Source: Phyllostachys edulis (taxonomy: Eukaryota; Streptophyta; Magnoliopsida; Poales; Poaceae). From it: 64,000 nucleotides of DNA. This document shows, one piece after another, positions 47,455-57,106 of this stretch. The stretch lies in contig CM070548.1 of NCBI GenBank assembly GCA_036346405.1, positions 52,358,279 through 52,422,278 of the forward strand, written 5' to 3'. Made by a program: the position numbers and the translations under genes. Numbering within the stretch: position 1 is the stretch's first letter; every line of letters starts with the position of its first letter. Under the pieces are notes generated by a model that saw only the letters and a program-made list of their open reading frames with translations, made no database searches and had not been told where the DNA came from.

Positions 47455-47665
47455 ACAAAATAATATCACAAACGGTTTGAGCTACAAATCGCTCAGGATT
47501 ATATATCATGAGCGGTTCCTTGGTAAAACCGCTCAGGATACAATATATCCTGCACGGTTGTTAATTGGAACCGCTCAGGATGATATCACATATCACGACG
47601 GTTCTACCTTAGAACCGCTCAGGATATACATATCACGATGGTTCTTATTTAGAACCGTCTGTGAT
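47455..47665. repeat. Internal subterminal-type repeat array of the CACTA element
   Basis: Repeated AACCGCTCAGGAT, ATATCACGACGGTTC and AACCGTCTGTGAT motifs, as in the terminal arrays, but located between the two genes. The 150 bases upstream (GTTTCAGAGGGCATGGCTAG and the AATGGATGTG-rich run before it) match the sequence before the right terminal array at 51,061-51,200. It looks like an element end buried inside the element. Confidence 0.88.
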
Positions 47666-47918
47666 CTCCATCCCTATTTACATTCGGACTCTAGGGTTTG
47701 CCGTGCCCGTCACTCAAACGATTAAGTTTCTCAACTCCTCGCTCCCTCCTCCTCCGAGCCCATCGCCGTCGTCCTCGACGCTGCCTCCTCGAGCCCGGCG
47801 CGACTCCTCCCCCAATCCCGTCGACGCCGCCTCCTCCTCCAGCCCGGCGCGCCTCCCCTTCGACGCCACCCTGCTACTCTGGTACTACTCCCTACTCGTT
47901 CGATGATGATGCCTCCTC

Positions 47919-49218
47919 ATGTGTCTGATGATGCACCCCCCCTCTGGTACTGCCTCCCCTTCCTCTCATTCTTCATCATCACTGCCTCATGTGTCTGATG
48001 ATGCACCATCCTCTGGAACAATATCCAACCGTGGTAGAAGAAGAGGAATATCGAAAAGGCCCAGGGGCCGATTTACCATCACGGAGGTCGATCACCAGGA
48101 CCCCTATCAATCTCGCCGAGCGGCGTCGCGATTCTGGAGAACGGTCGGAATAGTTGCACGGGAACGGGTCAGCGTCACCTACGATTCGTGGAAGGTGGTG
48201 CCCGGACAACTGAAAACTGTTGTGCTGACGGATATTCTCACATCGTTCGAGATCCCGGCAGAACACCTGGACTCCGTGCGATGACACGCGTTGCTACAGG
48301 CGTGCAAAGTGTGGAAGAACTTCAAGAGCACGCTTGTCAAGAACTACGTGGAGAAGGATCTGAGGGCACCCTTCCACAAGTATCCATTCTTGGAAGAGTC
48401 CTGGGCCGAGTTTATGGTGAAGAAGATGACAGATGAATTTAGGAGTGAAAGTGCGGCGCACACAGCCTTCCAGGAAAAAAACAAGCACCCCACAGACTCG
48501 GCACCGCTGGGTATGCGGGTAAAGCCCCGATATGGAGGGATCAGGAGTAGCAGACAAGCTGTTCGAATGTCTCCCCGCCATTTCCCGAGATCACTGATGT
48601 GTGCTCCCGACAGTGGTTATTTGGGAGGTTATGTATTGGGCCTACGGGGGAAGTCTACTTTCCAAACCCCGCAGACCAGGAAGTGTCCCAGTGCCTGGTA
48701 AGATATAGAACTACCTAGTTTGTAATTACTCCATAACTTCATAGGAAGTGAAATGACATGTCGGGCTATTGCAGGTAACGCTGAGTGCACAATCTTCCCA
48801 AGGCTCATTCCAGGCAGACAGGGAGAACGATATACTCTCCGTGTCCCTAGGAAACAGTGAGCATCCGAGTCGCACAAGAGGCGCTGGTGTTTATGTTACA
48901 TGGGAAAAATGGTTCCAAGCGGACTCCGGATCGTACTGGAGTAGGAAGAGAGTCAAAGCCGAGCGCGATGCAAAGCTACGAGAGGAGATTCGTCAATCCC
49001 TTAGAGATGAGCTCACTGAATCCATCAGAGATGAGATCACTGAATCCATCAGAGGTGAGATCAGAGCTGCCCAGCAATGGCAGATAGAGACCTTTGAGGA
49101 AAGGATTAGGGAATTTCAACTCCCAAATCAGTTGCAAGCCCCGCCTGCCCCTACTGTGCTAGCCAGCCCCCCAAACTTCCGAGTAGCTGTGCGTCCAACC
49201 CTAACCCTACCCCAATAG
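47919..49218 (+). pseudogene. CACTA second gene, En/Spm-type (PF03004-like) part
   Basis: A Ser/Pro-rich leader is followed by RGRFTITEVDHQD, RVSVTYDSWKVVPGQLKTVV and TSFEIPAEHLDSVR, then KVWKNFKSTLVKNYVEKDLR and WAEFMVKKMTDEFRSES. In the next frame come HRLGTAGYAGKAPIWRE, GRLCIGPTGEVYFPNPADQE and a GGTAAGA donor near 48,700. The exon from 48,777 (after TTGCAG) has SEHPSRTRGAGVYVTWEKWF and a 9-residue repeat RDEITESIR in a coiled-coil region. This order is that of the plant En/Spm Tnp1-like family. At least one frameshift is present near 48,490. Confidence 0.85.
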
Positions 49219-49326
49219 GTGACGGCAAATTTCCCGTCAATGACATCCAGGTAATAATTATTATCTCTGGAATGCTCGATCCATTGATAGGCCTATTGGA
49301 GTAGCTAATTTTGTATCGTTATGTAG

Positions 49327-50987
49327 GTGGCTATGAAGTGCAAGCTCCAAGTGAGATATGCCTCTGTTGCCCTAGATGCTGCTTGGGGCCAGATGTATCC
49401 ATCCGGTGTTGGGGCTTTGGTGCACGGTGCAACAATTACTCCTGGTTTCGCAAAAGTGAATGTGGACGGTGTTTGTGCCAATTTCGGGGCCGTCCCGCTG
49501 CATATTCCCCCAAACGACGAGGTCATGACTCTAGGGCAAGCCATTGGAACATTCATCCAGTGGCCCAAGGTGGACATCTGCCTAGAGCTACCTGCTCTGG
49601 TGTCAACTTCACAGGAATGTCCTGCATCTATACCTCGTGCTCAGTTGACTCTTGTGAAGATGACCTATACAAAGCGAGGCAGCAAGGGAAAATCGAAGAA
49701 GGTCGACTCCTGTCTTGATATCCCCTTCTTGCCGTTGGCCTGGAAATTCGTGCTAGGCGAGCCATTGGTCGAGAGCTTAGACAGCCCTACCCTAGGACGG
49801 GCTTGCACGGCATTGCATACATGGTACATGGAACAGTCCAACAAGCCGGCTCATCAGCGACGCTCGGGTGTTACCGTCAAGTTCAAGAAGGATCATTTTA
49901 ACCACGAGCTTCAAGACTGTGTCTTCACGGTGACCTTCGATGACTTGTTCTGTCTCTTCAACCTCGACGAGCTCGACGTCTCACTCATATGATGCTGGAC
50001 ACTGTAAGTGTGTACAATCACGGTCAATGTTCGTGTAATACCGATAAATGTTATATATAACTCCTTGCTTTTGTATATAGATACATGATGTATGAAGCCG
50101 GAAGAAGGAAATCACCGGTAGGTTTCCTCGACCCACACGTGGTCTCTGAGCAAAGCATCAAGCCGAATGCAAGATTCGTTGAGGATTACGTTATAGAGTT
50201 TTTCCAGGCTCGCCGCAACACGGAATACATACTTTTGCCCTACATGCAGGAGTAAGTGTTGCACTACTGGCTATATTTGTTGATTTGTACTTTATAAGCA
50301 ACACGAACTTAGGTTTAATGACCATGCTGACATACCTGTGTAGCTTCCACTAGATTCTAATTGTATTTATACCAAAACGGAAATGGGTAATATACCTAGA
50401 TTCCCTAAAGAGGTCCAATCACAACTTCACAGTTATCCGGAATTTACTCAACAGGTAAACACATTTCCTCCATACAAACTCTATTGTAGTCTTTCCTTCC
50501 TTTGCAATGGCTAAGGCTAACTTCTTGGAGTCACGTAGGGTGTTCGACATGTTAAATGCTACAGGAATGTATTGCAGGGGAAGGTTGCTGCAGCACGATC
50601 TAACTTTCCCGGCACTCGTTAGCTAGTACACATTAATCCTATATAACACTTTGTAGTAATGCCTCTCGAACTAACCAATTCTATTTTTACAGTGCCACTA
50701 GCAGCCGTCGGGCCGCAACGTCTGTGGATACTATGTTTGCCACAACATGGAACTAATCATCGGTTCCGCGATCACCAATGATCCTCAGGTTTGTCAATCT
50801 TGCAACAATTATTTCATATATACTTACCAATTTATATAAGCACGAATTTAATCTTCACATCGACAAAGTTGTGACCATCGCCGAAATCGTTGGAACAGAG
50901 CGAGCTCATAAAAGTTCGATCACACCTTGCGCCATTCCCCGAATGCATGTCATAAATCCGGATGGGAGTTTCCACAAGGTAGATTGA
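49327..50987 (+). pseudogene. CACTA second gene, DUF8039-like domain and Ulp1 (C48) protease part
   Basis: The long open block 49,327-49,992 reads GVGALVHGATITPGFAKVNV, VPLHIPPNDEVMTLGQAIGT and FIQWPKVDICLELP, a DUF8039-like domain found next to Ulp1 in grass transposons. Short exons follow: HVVSEQSIKPNARFVEDYVI, then FH-stop-ILIVFIPKRKWVIYLDSLK (catalytic His and Asp region, with TAG replacing the expected Trp), then MLNATGMYCRGRLLQHD, then SGRNVCGYYVCHNMEL with the catalytic Cys. Exon borders carry GTAAAC, GTTTGT and CAG junctions. Ulp1-type enzymes remove SUMO or related modifiers; this copy is dead because of at least two nonsense codons. Confidence 0.85.
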
Positions 50988-51204
50988 ACTTGATTGGGAT
51001 AGATTGAACTTAATGGTACATGTGTGTAAATTAATGTACATTAATGGTTAATTTTAGTTAATTGATTTGTGAATTGGATGTGCTTGTTTACGAAATGAAT
51101 GCAATTTTGATGTGCTTCGAAATGAATGCTAATGGATGTGCTTGTTTCAGAGGGCATGGCTAGCATTTCTGAGGCTAGCCAATAAATGTAAATAGATTTA
51201 GCAA

Positions 51205-51580
51205 TGTAAAGAATATCACAAGCGGTTTGTAGATGAAACTGTTTGTGATATTGATTACCACAGACGGCTCAGATGAAACCGTCAGGATACTGACTACCAC
51301 GCACGGTGCGTAGATGAAACCGCTCGTGATAGTGAAGACGGTTTCATCTACTGCACCGTCTGCGTGGTAGTCGAGTATGACAGACGGTTTCATCTACTGC
51401 ATGCCTGTGGTAGTCGAGTATCCTGAGCAGTTTCATCTATGCACCGCCTGTGATATTATGTATTACGATAGTTCAAAACCGCCTGTGATGACCTCATGTA
51501 TTATCGACCCATAAACTCGCATTTGCCACTAAATGCTCGTGATGGCGTTTTGAACCGTCTGTGAATGCCTTTTTCAGTAG
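51205..51580. repeat. CACTA right subterminal repeat array
   Basis: Copies of CGGTTTCATCTACTGCA, GATGAAACCGCTCGTGATA and ACCGTCTGTGAT in both orientations up to the TTCAGTAGTAGTG terminus. The motif core matches the left and middle arrays, but the GATGAAACC extension is specific to this end. Confidence 0.9.
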
Positions 51581-51588
51581 TAGTGATA

Positions 51589-52140
51589 AGCGGACATAGA
51601 AAAAATATTTTAGTTCACTGCATCGAATATGCTAAAATCAAACATAGAGAAAACTATGATTATACAAGGTATAGATTTTTGTTTGGGTACTACTAAGGAG
51701 GTTATAGAAAGGACAATTCAAACTAGTGCAACCCTACATCAACATTTAACAACCAGCTTTGGATATAGTGACACCCAACAACATTATCCTAAATATGAAA
51801 ATGCAGCATATGAAAGGCGTAGCAATTACCAGGCTATCTGTACACATAAATATTCAAATCATACGGAAAAAAAATCAAATTGCAACAAACTCAATTCATC
51901 AGATGACTTCAAACAACATCAAATTGCAATGCAATATTAATAGACTCAATTCATCAGATGACTTAAAAGGAGCATCAATTTACACTATCTCAATACTACC
52001 AATTTAACCAGGCACCTTTTTTGGGTAAAGAAATCTTACGATCATAGTAGATAGAACTAGAATCAAGAAACAACATAGCAATTACTGCAAATTTTGGGGA
52101 AAATTTCATGATCCAAGAAAAGCCCATGAATCAAAAGGAG
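51589..52140. other. hAT interior right of the CACTA insertion
   Basis: Low-complexity AT-rich sequence. A near-exact 30-base duplication, AATTCATCAGATGACTT, occurs at about 51,892 and 51,948. No gene seen. Confidence 0.5.
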
Positions 52141-52330
52141 AGAAAGGCACTTGGGGGCGAGGAAGAAGGGGACGGGACCACGACTAAAGGTTGGGTGAGG
52201 TAACTCGGGGAGGTTGCAGTTGATGCTAAGGTACACCAGCTTGCTCTCCCTCAGTGCCATCGCGATGGCCATATCGATCTGCTCGTGCGCATCGTCCAGA
52301 TTGGTCACCGCCGCCTGAATCCATAGATAA
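52141..52330 (-). pseudogene. Captured pyruvate decarboxylase exon fragment
   Basis: The minus strand reads, after a CTATGGATTCAG acceptor-like site, AAVTNLDDAHEQIDMAIAMA, then LRESKLVYLSINCNLPELPH, then PTFSRGPVPFFLAPK. This is the conserved N-terminal region of plant pyruvate decarboxylase (thiamine diphosphate enzyme, pyruvate to acetaldehyde), where relatives read NNLDDAHEQIDTAI and CNLPAIPHPTFSR. It sits inside the hAT, on the same strand as the transposase. A second exon-like stretch lies upstream at 52,490-52,667 with a CCG/GTGAGC donor, but I do not recognise its product. The fragment covers only about 55 residues of an enzyme of about 600, so it makes no enzyme. Confidence 0.82.
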
Positions 52331-52882
52331 GCAAACCAACCATCAACCAACCATATCACAAACCACCCGATCGAACCCAAGAAATTAAAGGAATCCAAGA
52401 AGAACTTGTATTATCCCGTCCAGTCCCATCTTTGTGTCCAAAATCGAAATCCCAAAGAAACCAAGAACGCCAAGAAGGCTCACCGGAACGTAGCACCGCC
52501 TGGTGGCCACCTCCTTGCCGTCGCCGCCCCCTCCGGCGGCACCGCTCACCAGGCATCCACTTGAGGTAGCGCAGGCGTTCGCAGGGGAGGGTGGGGGGAG
52601 TTGGGAGATATGCTTCGATCGAGGAGGCGATGAGTGAGATTTCCTTTGCCAACCCTATTCCGTCCATAGGTTACAAGAGAGGGTTGTGTCCTTACACGGC
52701 CCAAAATTATTGGTACATCTGAGTCCTAGGCCAATCCTATGTAAAGCCAACCCAATCCTATCCTTACCCTTTTTTATTTCTACTCATTTGATATAACCCA
52801 AGATCAGCCCATTTACTGGCCCAACCCTTTTGGCCCGATAAACCCTGGCCCATTACCAGACCTAGATAGTGATGGATCTTGC

Positions 52883-52980
52883 CACCGGTAGCCAAGAATT
52901 GAATCGTGAGCTCACCCTAGTTCAATTCAACTTGCTTTCATCCTCCAATTTGAGCCCTACAGTAGTGGTTGAAGGCAAGA
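52883..52980 (+). repeat. Duplicated unit on the right flank of the hAT
   Basis: Matches 33,712-33,808 (CCTAGTTCAATTC ... TTTCATCCTCCAATTTGAG) beyond the target duplication. The hAT therefore landed between two pre-existing tandem units, or in one spacer of a local duplication. Confidence 0.8.
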
Positions 52981-53319
52981 GCCGCGGCGAGTGGCGACTG
53001 CGGTATCGGGAGAGCACGCCAACAACGGCAAGCGACGAAAAGGGTGTGATGGCCGCGGCGAGTTGAGATGAACAGGGTATGATGGCTGTAACGAGTAGCT
53101 AGAAAGGTGTGGTGGAGGCGAGGTGGACGGCCAAGGCTTTCCACTGCATGCGATGAGCGCTGCACTGGGTGCAACATGATGTGCCACCGCAACGATGTGG
53201 AGGTCCAACACTGAGCTCACCATCTTCCTCCTCGTCATCTCTAGATGTTTCAAACATGAAATTTGCCGTTTCTCTTTTGAAATTTTACTAGTTGTTGCTT
53301 TTTTTTTTGTCTAATTCCA

Positions 53320-53890
53320 CTAAAAGTTTGTTTGAAACTGGTGGTACTTATGTGAAACTTATGAAATTTATTTGAGACTTGTCAACTTTCTGAATTTTTT
53401 TTGTCAAACTTGACGAAACACGCAATGAAACTTGATGAAAATTCTTCGAAACCTGCCGAAACACGTATGAAACTTGCTGAAACTTCTTCGAAACTTATCG
53501 AAACATCCAAGAAATTTGCTTGAAATTTTTCCTGAAACATGGACGAAACTTCATCATGTTTTAATTCTAAAACTTGATTTTTATGTTTGGCGTTTGAATT
53601 TTAGTTTTGAAACATTCTATCCCATTCGAAGAGCTCCTGATGGGGTGTCGTTGTGTAGCATCTTTCACTGAAAACTTTTTAAACTTTATGCTTGAAACTC
53701 TATGAAACTTTCTTATATCTCTTTGAAACTTGCTTGATTCTCTCTAAAACAAGCTTGAAACCCATGAAATGTGCTCAAACTCTATGAATTGTTTTTTGAA
53801 ACATTAGTGAAACCTTTTGAAACTTCGGTTGAAACATCAAGCTGAAACTTTTGTCAAAACATGAAACTCGCTAAAACTTTGATAAAACAT
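53320..53890 (+). repeat. Degenerate GAAACTT interspersed motif field
   Basis: The heptamer GAAACTT, or a one-base variant (GAAACAT, AAAACTT, GAAATTT), occurs dozens of times at irregular 8-25 base spacing, almost always on the plus strand. Joining text such as GCTGAAACTTCTTCGAAACT recurs. There is no ORF with a plausible product. Confidence 0.8.
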
Positions 53891-54166
53891 GAAATTTGCT
53901 GTACCATTGGGGGCGCTTCCAATGGCATAGCGTTGGGTAGCAGCTTCCATTATTTTTCTATTGAAGCGTCCATTAGCTTGTATACGATGAATTTTGATTG
54001 AGAACCTCCCACACGATGGCCAATCATGTCAGACCATCGCTTGTCCAATTTCCCTATCTCCAAAACAAGCACATGCCCTCAGTCTTAAACAAGATCATAT
54101 AGATATTCCCTCAACACAACATAGGTCATAGAAAAGATCTCGGACGACTCACCAAAGCACGAAAGT

Positions 54167-55880
54167 GTAACACTCCAGTCCAACACTGAGCCCAGAATGC
54201 CACTAAACTACCCTAACTATTAATTTTAACACTAATTAACAATAATTTCCAACAAGTAATTCAATATTAAAAATCCGTCCACGAGTTACAATAACATATG
54301 AATAACAACACGATAAGCATACCTATTAAAATTCTAGATAGCAAAGCAGAATAATAGTCTAAGAATTAAGCAAACCAATCAAATATAGACTATTGAATAA
54401 ATAAACGAGTTCCAACTGATCATCTAGAATTATTCAATGTCTATCAAGTCCTAATAGAATAAACCATCATGCTAAGGTAAAGTTTTTCTCATGACAAGTG
54501 ATCAAATAATTGAGTGTATGCTGTGTTCCAAGTGCTATCTCTTCCCAAGAAGCGTCGTCAACGATCACCTAAAAACAACAGTAAAGCAAGAGTGAGTCCA
54601 CAACTCAGCAAGTATAGTAAGAAACAATAAACAATGCTTAAACAATAGTACACAATATCATCATTAACATCAATTGTTCACTTTTCTTTATTCTCACGCT
54701 CAATCAATCAATTTTCTTTCTTTATTCATATACACAATCATCAACTACCTTTTATTCCTTGCATCTCTATACTACATGTCCACATGCACTTCTTTTGCAT
54801 ATACCGGTATAGTATGAGTGTTCACCCGTCGATGACACACTCTCAAGCCCGTCCTCATCAAGGATCGGGGACCTCCTTCACTCCCGTGGAGTTGTGATCA
54901 ACATGATCACCTTCTCATATGCAATGATGTATATGAATGAATAAGTAATCATAGATTCATCATTACTAATCATCGACCATCAACCTCATATCCATCAAAA
55001 CCAAATAACTGAAGACCATTCACATTACTTGCATTTAGATAAAGCAAAAGCACAGCAATATAATGGTAATAAATGGTAAAGCATACAGTACTCAACCATT
55101 GAACACCGTCTACCATGCACTTGCCTGTTTTACCCTTGTGACGCCGGATAGCGATGCGGAGGTAATGCACAAGAGGCCACACTCCCTGGACAACAATTCA
55201 AGACACATATAAAAAATAATGCATTACAACACAGACACTTTATTCTGACCGACATCACATTCCTACGCCAAACCGACATTTTTAACCCAAAACTACCGGA
55301 CACACTACCCGCTGTCCCAGTAGTAAAACGGCCCTATCTTACTCATTTGAGCTCCAAATTTGACCCTCCAAGACTTTCTGGAATCCTCATGAAACAACCT
55401 ACAATTTTCTAGTTATGAAGAATAGTTGATTCTACCTCTTTCTACCCCATTTCTTTACCTAAAGACCGTTTCAGAATCTGTCATAACAATCCGTTTAACA
55501 ATTTTATATTTTTAATTCTAAAACTTGAAAAATATAAGAACAATATGAGTTCTAGAAACTACACAAGATTTTCTACATTATTCAAGTTGACACCAATATT
55601 TAATTTTACCAATTTCTACACGAAACCGACCCATCTGCACGAATTCTGCTATCTATGTCCCGAATCTAGACAGCAGCCTTACAAAATTCATAACTTGAGA
55701 TTTAATCATCCGATCGACAAGATTAAATATTCTATGGAAAGCTACAAAAAATCTCTACAATTATCTAGTAGATTACACTCAAATTACGCCCATATAGTTC
55801 CTGAAATTATAGTAGAACAATATAGCAGATTAACCGATCTACTATTCGATCCCCCTAGCGAACACGTGCTACCTCGGTCT
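54167..55880. other. LTR-like AT-rich sequence, identity uncertain
   Basis: It starts TGTAACACTCCAGTCC, which resembles an LTR terminus. It contains GAGTGAGTCCACAACTCAGCA near 54,590 and a GGGGACCTCCTTCACTCCCG segment near 54,866, of the kind seen in Tekay-type LTRs. I found no matching right end or target duplication, so this may be a truncated LTR. No gene seen. Confidence 0.35.
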
Positions 55881-55888
55881 CTAATCTA

Positions 55889-56128
55889 GATTCTAATATC
55901 TAATTAAATTAACAAAACAAAGAGAAAAACTTCATCGTCACCTTTGGAACTCACGACGTCGAACATAAAACCCCATGAATTTCCTCTCTTTCTTCCCTCT
56001 CTCCTTCTGATTCTAATCTCTAATTAAATTAACAAAACAAAGGGAAAAACTTCATCGTCACCTTTGGAACTCACGATGTCGAACACAAAACCCCACTAAT
56101 TTCCTTTCTTTCTCCCCTCTCTCCTTCT
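55889..56128 (+). repeat. 120-bp tandem duplication
   Basis: Units 55,889-56,008 and 56,009-56,128 both run GATTCTAAT, TAATTAAATTAACAAAACAA, TTCATCGTCACCTTTGGAAC, TCACGA(C/T)GTCGAACA and CCCTCTCTCCTTCT. They differ at roughly ten positions. Confidence 0.92.
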
Positions 56129-56396
56129 TCCTTCCTGCTCCTCTTTCCTTGGCAGCACAGGAAGCGGCAGCAGCGCACTCTTTTAGCATAGAGAATCAGC
56201 ATTATGCCATCACAACACACACGCATGCAGGCAACAACTTCTCTCTCTCTTGTCTCTCTGTTGGTAGTAGCAAAACAGGGCAGAAGAGTTAATGCGGCAG
56301 CAGGACAACAGAGTTAATGCGTCACTGCAAAGGCGAGGCAGAGTTAATGCTGGATTAGCTTGTTAATCAAAAGCCCAAGTTTTAGTTCGACACATA

Positions 56397-56771
56397 GGAC
56401 ATATTTGGTTGCCTCTATGTCCTTAGTCTGGTCCATATGTGTCATCCAGGCTAAACCTAACCATGCTGAGTAGATGCAATGATGAGTTGTCTAATTGCCT
56501 GTTTCTATTGAGCCAGGCTGTGCTGAGATATTGTTTGGTTGCCTGTATCTGGCGCGGGAGAAGGTGAACGGACTCACAAGCGCTGGCCAATCTACATGCG
56601 CTCAGCCTGGCTGAGGAGGGAAGCTCGAATCGAGTGTTTCCCTCGGACCTGACCCGAGAGGGAATCTTGCATCCACTCAGCTAGGCTCACCTACCCAACC
56701 AGGCAACCAAACACCAAAAACCTTACATCTACTCATGCGAGTCAACCCTATGCATACAACCAAACACACCC
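56397..56771. mobile_element. Probable MITE with TTTGGTTG termini
   Basis: The left end GGACATATTTGGTTGCC and reverse-complemented right end GGGTGTGTTTGGTTGTA match at about 12 of 17 bases. The interior repeats TTTGGTTGCC / GGCAACCAAAC in both orientations. I could not identify a convincing target duplication, so the superfamily is left open. Confidence 0.5.
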
Positions 56772-57094
56772 GTAGCTATCGCTGCAACACGATCTTGCCG
56801 CACTACGGGTTTTGGATGTTCAATTAGAAATCGCTACATGTGCGTGCAAGATTGCTGCTTTTTTTCTTTGCGTGTTCCATTACAGGGAGAAGCCATCAGC
56901 GTGCTGAAGACCCTCATATGTCGATGCTCATCAGGTGTTCGATAGAATGCCAAAGAGAGCTTCCATGGCACCGAATGTTATCAAACCGTTGAGGGGAGCC
57001 ACTCTGGTGAGCGACGGGGACCTACGCCCCATGTCCTCACTGTTGTATATGTTTGCCTTTAGGCCTATTGGAATAGAGATAGTTCATTCTAACA

Positions 57095-57106
57095 TGGTAT
57101 CAAAGC
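57095..57106 (+). promoter_or_regulatory. Copia primer binding site, initiator tRNA-Met
   Basis: TGGTATCAAAGC directly follows the LTR end ...TAACA. The standard plant site complementary to initiator tRNA-Met is TGGTATCAGAGC, so there is one mismatch. Confidence 0.9.

Larger units (their letters stand above)
43185..51585 (+). mobile_element. CACTA (En/Spm) element, 8.4 kb, two gene blocks
   Basis: Starts CACTACTACAAAAATACT and its reverse-complemented right end starts CACTACTACTGAAAAAGGC. The 3-bp target duplications ATA lie at 43,182-43,184 and 51,586-51,588. Subterminal arrays of AACCGCTCGTGAT / AACCGTCTGTGAT motifs lie at both ends, plus a third array in the middle at about 47,455-47,665. 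Gene block 1 is a TNP2-type transposase; gene block 2 combines an En/Spm-type (PF03004-like) region, a DUF8039-like domain and an Ulp1 protease domain. Both genes are on the plus strand and both are broken. It is inserted in the hAT element. Confidence 0.95.
33874..52864 (-). mobile_element. 19-kb hAT element (RICESLEEPER type) with nested insertions
   Basis: The left end starts TAGGCTTGGTAAAGGGC and the reverse-complemented right end starts TAGGTCTGGTAATGGGC. Perfect 8-bp target duplications GATAGTGA lie at 33,866-33,873 and 52,865-52,872, the size expected for hAT. The transposase reads on the minus strand from about 42,055. Two later insertions enlarge it: an LTR at 35,558-40,211 and a CACTA element at 43,185-51,585. 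Without them the element would be about 5.9 kb. It also holds a pyruvate decarboxylase exon at 52,141-52,330. Confidence 0.93.
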
